From contig NZ_JALOCF010000062.1 of the NCBI RefSeq assembly GCF_023227905.1, forward strand, positions 1 through 20,810: a stretch of DNA of 20,810 bases, written 5' to 3'. Numbering within the stretch: position 1 is the stretch's first letter; the number at the start of each line of letters is the position of its first letter. A program made the position numbers and the translations under genes. The stretch is from Methylobacter sp. GTDB taxonomy: Bacteria > Pseudomonadota > Gammaproteobacteria > Methylococcales > Methylomonadaceae. Positions 15,468 to 20,810 of the stretch are shown one piece after another. Below the pieces are notes generated by a model, which saw only the letters and a list, made by a program, of their open reading frames with translations, searched no databases and was not told where the DNA came from.

Positions 15468-15918
15468 TATTCAAATCCAGCTTAAAGCCCAAATCAATAA
15501 AAAAATCATCCAGCATCGGCAGCAGCATGGCCGGGTATGACGTTTCCTGTTCGATTGAGTCAATCACGTCGCGTAAATGTTCGGCATCGGAAGCGATGAC
15601 CACAAACCAGAGGTTAAGCCGGTGCTCGCGTTCATAATTATGATTGACTTCAGGATACGCGCTGATTTTGTCGGCGATAGCCTGTAGTTGCTGCTCAGGC
15701 ACGGACATCGCAACCAAGGCGCTGACGCCGATATGGTTGGGCGGAATAACCGGGCCGATGCGGCTGATAAGGTTGTTATCGTTCAGTTCGGTAAATGCCG
15801 CTAAAACTTCTGCTTCGGTCACGCCCAGCGCATCGGCGATGTCCTGATAGGGCCGGGCCGACAGAGGAAAGTCGTGCTGATAGTCGTTTAGCAGTTGTTT
15901 GTGTAAAGTCGTCAGCAT
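15460..15918 (-). CDS. nirD: Siroheme decarboxylase subunit NirD (AsnC/Lrp-like)
   Basis: A 152-residue AsnC/Lrp-like protein from the ATG at 15918. It starts LTTLHKQLLNDYQHDFPLSA and has YEREHRLNLWFVVIASDAEH in the effector half, the RLN-WFV signature of the NirD/NirG type. An in-frame GTG at 15945 would add nine residues and overlap nirF; I prefer the ATG because it leaves a normal gap of 4 bases after the nirF stop and aligns with the other subunits. It is the first of the four siroheme decarboxylase genes. Confidence 0.88.
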   Translation of the reverse strand: MLTTLHKQLLNDYQHDFPLSARPYQDIADALGVTEAEVLAAFTELNDNNLISRIGPVIPPNHIGVSALVAMSVPEQQLQAIADKISAYPEVNHNYEREHRLNLWFVVIASDAEHLRDVIDSIEQETSYPAMLLPMLDDFFIDLGFKLDLNND

Positions 15919-15922
15919 GGGT

Positions 15923-17086
15923 TTATAAACCGATTTTATGCGCACGCGAGCTAAAGAAAATACCGTTGGGTTTGTTGGCGGGCAAGCGCGTGATCTCCTG
16001 CAGGGTTTCCGTGTCGTAAACCACCAGCTGGTTATCGTCTCTTACCGCAATCCAGACTTGCTCGCCGCGCGGGGTGAATTCCATATGCAGCACGGCTTTT
16101 CCGGGCGATAAGGTCTTGCTTATAGACAGGTCTTTAACATCGATAATCTGTACCTGATTGTTATCGGGGAAAGCAAAGTTAACCCAGACTTGCCGCGCAT
16201 CGGGCCTTGCCATCACAAAAACCGGCTGCCCGGCGACCGCTATGGTGCCGCGCAGTTCCCAGGTGTTTTTGTCGATAACCAGAACCTTGTGTTGGCCTAT
16301 CGCGGGCGCAAACAGGTAGTCGCCGGCTACCGCCCAGCCTTCGAGATGCGGCATTTTATAAACAGGCATTTTTTCATCGTCTTTGCCGTAGTTGGGCAAT
16401 ATGTGTTTAACTCCGGCATCAAGATTCCATAAATCCAGCAGTGCCAGTCCGGGTTCGCCGAATAAACCGGCAATGTAATAATGACCGTCCGGCGACATTA
16501 ACGCGTCGTAGGGCTGTTTGCCGATGTTGGGGAATTTTTTGATGACCGGTGTTTTAGGGTTTTTAAAGTCGGCCATCCAGATTTCGCCGGCATCGAACAG
16601 GGAAAATACAAAGCGCTGTCCCGGCGCGTCAACCAGGCCGACCACTTTAGAGCGCAGTCCCTCGCCATAGTTTGCCGGAATATCGGCAACCAGTTCCAGC
16701 GTGTCGGCTGAAAAAACTTTAACGCCGCCGGGGGTGTAGTTGGAAACCGCAATTAATTTACCATCCTGGGAAATCGCCCCACCGATGCTGTTGCCGGCCT
16801 GGATGATGCGCTTGTCGATTGCATCCTTGAGCATGTCGATTTTGGTCAAGCCGCCGTCCCGTCCGAAAACATAGGCGTAACGCTGATCGCGGGAAAAAAC
16901 CACTGAGGCATGGGACAAGTCGCCCAGTTTTTCAATTTTGGCTAAGCGCTTATGCTCGGTGGTATTGATGATCAGCGCATTGCCGTCTTCCCGTTCGATG
17001 ACGATGCCTAAATCGCCGGTGGCGCGTAGCTCTGCCATGACGTTGAAGGAGAATAGCAAGGCTAGAAGAGAGAGTAGTTTGGTCAT
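15923..17086 (-). CDS. nirF: Heme d1 biosynthesis protein NirF (cytochrome d1-like propeller)
   Basis: A 387-residue periplasmic protein with a short signal peptide (MTKLLSLLALLFSFNVMA). An eight-bladed d1-type propeller without a heme c domain follows, seen in repeats such as GGAISQDGKLIAVSNYTPGG, DALMSPDGHYYIAGLFGEPG and VLHMEFTPRGEQVWIAVRDD. A conserved His lies in TTEHKRLAKIEKLGDLSHAS. NirF is required for heme d1 assembly and binds a late intermediate; its exact reaction is not fully settled. The gene is followed at once by nirD. A 71-base gap separates it from the DUF2380-type gene upstream, the likeliest place for an internal promoter, though I see no clear one. Confidence 0.92.
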   Translation of the reverse strand: MTKLLSLLALLFSFNVMAELRATGDLGIVIEREDGNALIINTTEHKRLAKIEKLGDLSHASVVFSRDQRYAYVFGRDGGLTKIDMLKDAIDKRIIQAGNSIGGAISQDGKLIAVSNYTPGGVKVFSADTLELVADIPANYGEGLRSKVVGLVDAPGQRFVFSLFDAGEIWMADFKNPKTPVIKKFPNIGKQPYDALMSPDGHYYIAGLFGEPGLALLDLWNLDAGVKHILPNYGKDDEKMPVYKMPHLEGWAVAGDYLFAPAIGQHKVLVIDKNTWELRGTIAVAGQPVFVMARPDARQVWVNFAFPDNNQVQIIDVKDLSISKTLSPGKAVLHMEFTPRGEQVWIAVRDDNQLVVYDTETLQEITRLPANKPNGIFFSSRAHKIGL

Positions 17087-17157
17087 GGGTTTGTGCGTAT
17101 AAGAATGTTAATAGCCGGACTAAAGTCTACTTGAACGTAGAGACGAGGAACAAAATA

Positions 17158-17682
17158 TTAATGTAATGGAATATGCTTAGGGGGTGGTGGTGTGTAACGA
17201 TTCTCCAAATCCTTGTCAATTTTACTGGCAATGCTTTCAACGCCTTTAAGGGTTAGTTTCTCATCACCCCCTTTAGTTTCTGAAATATAGTTGCCGACCA
17301 ACTGCCCATCCTTAGTTCTGATTAAGTGACCCATGATATAGGCGAATAAAAAACTGGGCTTATGGAGTCTTCCAACCAATACATAATCAGCACCTGCTGT
17401 TTTGCCAAGCTCTGCCGCGACATCGTCATGGTCGAACAGATAGCCGAAACCGCTGTTGGCTTTATGTTGGGTGGTTAAATCAATTGAAATAATTCGGTAA
17501 CCAGCGCTTTTTAACTCTTCTTCCAATAAGGGTTTTAAGCTAGCTGTTCTATTAATTTCAGTAGGCGTCCTGGGGGCTAGCGTCAAGTCATTAAGCTCAA
17601 AATCCAAAATGGCAATGCTTACTGCTGCATTGACTGAGCTAATCGAAAATGCAATCAAAAATAAAAAACAAAAAGTCTTCAT
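17158..17682 (-). CDS. Periplasmic DUF2380/DUF3280-type protein inside the nir operon
   Basis: A 174-residue protein with a signal peptide (MKTFCFLFLIAFSISSVNA) and a compact alpha/beta domain. It begins VSIAILDFELNDLTL, continues LKPLLEEELKSAGYRIISID, then DDVAAELGKTAGADYVLVGR and GHLIRTKDGQLVGNYISETK, and ends with a proline-rich tail (YTPPPPKHIPLH). The ILDFEL start and ADYVL-G core resemble the DUF2380/DUF3280 group of uncharacterised periplasmic proteins; this is from memory. It lies 9 bases after nirC and is co-directional with the whole cluster, so it is almost certainly co-transcribed. It is not part of the canonical nir set in Pseudomonas. A role in cd1 assembly, heme d1 delivery or electron supply is possible but unproven. 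Confidence 0.7.
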   Translation of the reverse strand: MKTFCFLFLIAFSISSVNAAVSIAILDFELNDLTLAPRTPTEINRTASLKPLLEEELKSAGYRIISIDLTTQHKANSGFGYLFDHDDVAAELGKTAGADYVLVGRLHKPSFLFAYIMGHLIRTKDGQLVGNYISETKGGDEKLTLKGVESIASKIDKDLENRYTPPPPKHIPLH

Positions 17683-17691
17683 TTGATAGCT

Positions 17692-18024
17692 TTACTTAAG
17701 GTTCTGTGTCTCGGATCTACGCAAAATGCTAACTAGCCATGCGGCCTCATCTCGATTCATAAACGGCTGCCAAGGCGGCATTGCTGTTCCTTGGCGACCG
17801 TTAAGTATGGTTGAAATCAACAAATCATCGGGCTTTCCGGCCAATGCTTCGGGTAACAGGGAAGGGCCAAGGCCCCCTTTTAATGTTAAACCATGGCACG
17901 CGCCGCAATCATGATTGAGCATGTTGCGGATCGCGCTTTGCCGCGCCGGTGAAGGTTCGCCGGCTAAGCTGGTTTCAGTCAAAACAGCTGTAATGACCAG
18001 CATTAATAACGGCAGTTTTTTCAT
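17692..18024 (-). CDS. nirC: Cytochrome c55X, NirC-type
   Basis: A 110-residue exported monoheme cytochrome c with a signal peptide to about residue 21. The heme site is CGACH (Cys40, Cys43, His44), and AMPPWQPF supplies Met82 as the sixth ligand. The DCGACHGLTLKGGLGPSLLP and GKPDDLL...GRQGTAMPPW pattern is that of NirC/cytochrome c55X, which is reported to deliver electrons to, or act in maturation of, cytochrome cd1. It starts 5 bases after the stop of the preceding cytochrome gene. Confidence 0.85.
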   Translation of the reverse strand: MKKLPLLMLVITAVLTETSLAGEPSPARQSAIRNMLNHDCGACHGLTLKGGLGPSLLPEALAGKPDDLLISTILNGRQGTAMPPWQPFMNRDEAAWLVSILRRSETQNLK

Positions 18025-18029
18025 GATTC

Positions 18030-18341
18030 TTATGGTTTTAACTTGGCATAGTACGTCGCGACATTGTTGATATCGTCATCGCTTAAGGAGCCGGCGATAG
18101 TATTCATAATGTCGGATTTTCGGGTTTTGTCCCGGTACTGTTTGAGCGCTGTTTTCAAGTAATCCGCATCACGCCCGGCCAGCGGCGGAAAAGGCGCGTT
18201 GGCTGAAGGCATTCTAATGCCGTGACATTGCGAACAGACCGCCGCCGCTTTTGCTTCGCCTGCGTAAATACTTGCTGCATTGACGCTTTGGGCGGATACC
18301 AAGCCCAAGATCAACAATCCTGTAAGAGTGGATAATCTCAT
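18030..18341 (-). CDS. Class I c-type cytochrome (c553/c4-like), probable NirS electron donor
   Basis: A 103-residue exported cytochrome with a signal peptide to about residue 23, heme motif CSQCH (Cys36, Cys39, His40) and Met79 in KSDIMNTIAGSLSDDDINNV as likely sixth ligand. PFPPLAGRDADYLKTALKQY is typical of c553/c4-type domains. It occupies the place of nirM (cytochrome c551) after nirS but belongs to a different cytochrome branch, so I leave the symbol blank. Its ATG overlaps the nirS stop by one base (TAATG), a sign of translational coupling and of a joint role in electron transfer to the reductase. Confidence 0.85.
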   Translation of the reverse strand: MRLSTLTGLLILGLVSAQSVNAASIYAGEAKAAAVCSQCHGIRMPSANAPFPPLAGRDADYLKTALKQYRDKTRKSDIMNTIAGSLSDDDINNVATYYAKLKP

Positions 18342-19921
18342 TATTTTGCTCCTTTCATCTCGTCAGGAGAAAGGCCGCGAGTCATGTATCTGACGCGACC
18401 ATGAGAAAATATACCCGCAGGGCTTTCCATGGGCACGGAAGCAACTTTTTGTAAGGATACGGAGTCATAGACAACGACTTCGTCACCGCTGTAACCGGCG
18501 CTAACATACAGGAACTTACCATCTGCACTGTATTCAGGGAAATAAGCGTGTCCGCCTACTTCCAATGTTTTAACTACATCCAGCGTTTTCTTGTCGATCA
18601 TCTGGATGGTGCGGGCGCGACGGTCTTTAGAGATGATGTCAACCGCGACATAAGGCGCATTGGCGTGAGCAGCCGGTGATTCGGTGCCCCCGGCAACCGG
18701 AATCTGCTTGACTACTTCCATTTTGTCCAGATCCCAGACGCTGACCACCATTTTGTCGCAGTCACCGAAATTGGTTCCGAAACCGAGTGTGCGGCCGTCA
18801 ACTTCAACCACAGAACCGCCGCCTACATGAGGTACGCAACCGGCTTCCAGTTTTTTGATGATTTTGCGGTCTTTTAAATCAATGGCAGTAACAATGCTGT
18901 CATCATAAGAAGCGACCATCAATTTGCTGCCGCCATGGCTCAAGAAGGCATCATGTAAATGACGGCCGACTTTTTCGATTTTAGTGACAGGGAAACCTTC
19001 TTTTAAATCAACCACCCAAACTTGACCTGCGTTTTCCAAGGCGATGGCGAAAATATCGTCAAATGGTGTGCCGATAATCATGCCGGAATCGGAAGAAACC
19101 ATTTTGCCATCCGGATCAACGCCTTCCAGTTCGAGGGTTTTTAAGGGCTCCAAGGTGTCAGCATCAAGAATGACGGCGTTATGTGGTACATAAGAGCCCG
19201 CCATAATGTATTTACCGTCGCGGGAAACGCCTAGTCCAGGCCCGTTGAAGCCGGTTTTAACGCTACGCACGGCTTGCATGGAATATAAATCCACTTTAAA
19301 AATTTCCGCGGTATCGGTTTTTACGTACGCCCAGCGAGGGTTGGCGGGGTTATAGTCGATAATATGCGCGGCGGTAACTGTAGGAATTTCACCGATTTGC
19401 TTATGCGTGACGCTGTTGATGAACACCGCTTTTGAACCTGAGCCGCGACCGTATTTTCCTCGAGCAGCCACACCGATCACATCATCCATACTGTTGATTT
19501 CATAGGTAGGCTTTGCAGGCAGGGTGCTTTCGTCTTTAACATAGACTTTAATTGACGCTTTAATGTCGTTAATCGTCCAGGCTGGATTCGCCTGTTTTGG
19601 CGTGGTTTGTAAATGATTGACCAAGCCACGGATATCATCATCTGACAAGCGACCGTAAAACGGAGGCATTAAAGTATCGAAACTTCCAGTCATGATCAGG
19701 CTGCGTAAAGCAGTAGGGCTACGGCCTTTCAGGGAGTCGGCATTCAATCCGGGAGCAATAAATCCGCCATGGTCTGATCCGTGGCAACTGGCGCAATTAT
19801 CCTCATATAATTGGTGCATGTTTTTGGTCGTGTCAGGGTTTGCCTGCGCTCCAAGGGGTAAAATGATAGCGGCTAAACCGATAATGACTGATTTGGGTAG
19901 GCGTTTTTTTATTGTATTCAT
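18341..19921 (-). CDS. nirS: Cytochrome cd1-type nitrite reductase (NirS-like)
   Basis: A 526-residue periplasmic protein with a signal peptide to about residue 28. A short cytochrome c domain carries CASCH (Cys43, Cys46, His47) and MPPF (Met85). An eight-bladed d1 propeller follows. Candidate heme d1 residues are His186 (TAAHIIDY), His323 in RHLHDAF and His365 in CVPHVGGG; the last two correspond to the two catalytic histidines of Pseudomonas NirS, which favours a nitrite reductase (nitrite to nitric oxide) over a NirN-type dehydrogenase. The mature N terminus has only about 15 residues before the heme, lacking the longer arm that carries the heme d1-blocking tyrosine in studied enzymes. Overall it is divergent from the classic type. 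First gene of the operon, with GGAG 10 bases before the ATG. Confidence 0.8.
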   Translation of the reverse strand: MNTIKKRLPKSVIIGLAAIILPLGAQANPDTTKNMHQLYEDNCASCHGSDHGGFIAPGLNADSLKGRSPTALRSLIMTGSFDTLMPPFYGRLSDDDIRGLVNHLQTTPKQANPAWTINDIKASIKVYVKDESTLPAKPTYEINSMDDVIGVAARGKYGRGSGSKAVFINSVTHKQIGEIPTVTAAHIIDYNPANPRWAYVKTDTAEIFKVDLYSMQAVRSVKTGFNGPGLGVSRDGKYIMAGSYVPHNAVILDADTLEPLKTLELEGVDPDGKMVSSDSGMIIGTPFDDIFAIALENAGQVWVVDLKEGFPVTKIEKVGRHLHDAFLSHGGSKLMVASYDDSIVTAIDLKDRKIIKKLEAGCVPHVGGGSVVEVDGRTLGFGTNFGDCDKMVVSVWDLDKMEVVKQIPVAGGTESPAAHANAPYVAVDIISKDRRARTIQMIDKKTLDVVKTLEVGGHAYFPEYSADGKFLYVSAGYSGDEVVVYDSVSLQKVASVPMESPAGIFSHGRVRYMTRGLSPDEMKGAK

Positions 19922-19952
19922 TTAAGTTGGACTCCAATGTAGTGTTGAATCA

Positions 19953-19981
19953 ATATTATCGTGTATGACTGAAAAGCTCAA
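19953..19981 (-). promoter_or_regulatory. Candidate promoter of the nir operon
   Basis: On the minus strand TTGAGC (19976-19981), a 17-bp spacer and TAATAT (19953-19958); GATAAT overlaps one step upstream. The start would be about 25 bases before the nirS ATG. A 10-bp palindrome TCAAGCTTGA (19978-19987) overlaps the -35 region. No FNR/NnrR-type TTGAT-N4-ATCAA box is evident. Confidence 0.3.
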
Positions 19982-20741
19982 GCTTGATTTTGGTCATTGT
20001 ATATTCCCTGCCATTATCGAAACAGTGAAGAAATGCGCTGCGATCTAATTTGGCAAACAAGCATAATGATTGGAGCGAGAAAAAGCTCATTGTTTCGACA
20101 ATTTGCTGATGCGCATATGAAGGATTTGTAGAGACATTTGCGGAGCTAAAGGTTGTTTTTCCTTTTTGGAAAGCTGGTAGAGTGGTGATTAATGGGAGTG
20201 ATTATTTTGGTTATATATCAAAAGACTATGGTGTTTTTATGGCAACACTATGTCATTCAGGTTAAGGTCCTTGGTGGTGTTTGTAAACCAGTTGCTAGAG
20301 CATTTCTTTTCGGTTAGCAGTTGAGTAACTGGCATCAGTCTTTTTAGAAACCAGATTGAAATGGTTGTGTTCTTTATTGATGTAAGCTGCTTGTTTGAGA
20401 CAGGTGAGAGATTCGGTTGATTGCTGCTCGAAGTCTGCTTGGGTATTTTTTCTTGAAAATGTTCCAGAACATAATGATGGAAAATTCCTGTATATGCTAA
20501 GTGTTCGATTGGTATCGCTCTTTAAAAAATGATGCGAAAATTACGAGGAAAGAAGTTGATTGGTGTAGCAAGAATAGTTACCTATGAAATTAAATTATGG
20601 CTTCATAGCTAATAATTCTCAATATTCTATATAAAGGACAAAAGCTATAACATAAAGACGATGTTTATTCTTGATGGCATATGCAAGATTGGACGAAGTT
20701 TAGTGTTCTACTGACAATTTACAGGTTTGCGTAATAATTTC
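19982..20741. other. Long AT-rich gap without a convincing gene
   Basis: This stretch upstream of nirS is AT-rich and broken by stops. Two open segments without start codons stand out: plus 20110-20265 (51 codons, ending MATLCHSG) and minus 20540-20298 (81 codons, ending STANRKEML). Neither has a ribosome site or a family I recognise. They could be gene remnants or chance. Confidence 0.5.
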
Positions 20742-20769
20742 TTGACGCCGGCTGTAAAGGCTGTAAAAT
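20742..20769 (+). promoter_or_regulatory. Strong promoter, stable-RNA (rRNA/tRNA) type
   Basis: TTGACG (20742-20747), a 16-bp spacer and TAAAAT (20764-20769) are followed by GCGC, a GC-rich discriminator typical of stringently controlled rRNA or tRNA promoters. The spacer and -10 contain two adjacent copies of GGCTGTAAA (20750-20758, 20759-20767). The 41 bases after the promoter show no coding sequence. The driven gene lies beyond the window; an rrn operon is a plausible guess. Confidence 0.55.
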
Positions 20770-20810
20770 GCGCAGTTCTTTCGGGGCAGGCAGCCCTGGC
20801 AGTCTTGACC

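Noticed and set aside
20298..20540. Minus-strand open stretch of 81 codons without a start
   Set aside because: No start codon or ribosome site, AT-rich, no recognisable family. It is mentioned only as part of the gap.

Overview
The window looks like chromosomal DNA of a gammaproteobacterium, most plausibly a methanotroph or related methylotroph (Methylococcales-like). I base that on the moderate GC content, the protein flavour of the glnA, PII and Amt genes, and the pairing of a nirS-type denitrification cluster with an OmpL-like porin. No methane or methanol oxidation gene is present, so this placement is an inference. Nothing looks like a phage, an insertion sequence or a CRISPR array.

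Layout. Positions 1-701 hold the 5' part of leuC (minus strand), with an upstream leader of about 450 bases that includes an open stretch resembling a decayed gene. Positions 1158-2637 hold glnA (minus) with two stacked terminators. Positions 2638-3042 are the shared control region between glnA and a divergent nitrogen-uptake block. It contains two 17-bp NtrC-like sites 31 bp apart and a near-perfect sigma-54 -24/-12 promoter facing the plus strand. Positions 3043-6239 hold an outer-membrane porin, glnK and amtB. After a terminator, a second glnK-amtB pair follows (6511-8156) with a different control region, marked by a perfect 8+8 inverted repeat. Positions 8399-11341 encode a large DUF748/AsmA-like envelope protein. 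Convergent to it is a small secreted YWTD beta-propeller protein (11429-12388).

Positions 12474-12794 hold no gene but contain a cluster of strong palindromes inside a block flanked by direct repeats. Positions 12795-19921 are one minus-strand nitrite-reductase/heme d1 operon. In transcription order it is nirS-like cd1 reductase, a c-type cytochrome, nirC (cytochrome c55X), a periplasmic DUF2380/DUF3280-type protein, nirF, nirD, nirL, nirG, nirH and nirJ. Genes overlap or abut almost throughout. The final 890 bases hold no convincing gene but end in a strong promoter of the kind that drives stable RNA operons.

How the parts fit. The left half is a nitrogen-assimilation island: ammonium enters through a porin and Amt channels, PII proteins gate the channels, and glutamine synthetase fixes the ammonium. 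The whole is apparently under NtrC/sigma-54 control from one shared enhancer. The right half makes a cytochrome cd1 nitrite reductase and most of the machinery for its heme d1 cofactor. nirE (uroporphyrinogen methyltransferase) and nirN are not in the window. The most notable points are the shared enhancer that includes a porin, the tandem but differently controlled glnK-amtB pairs, the uncharacterised gene inside the heme d1 operon, and the short-armed cd1 protein.
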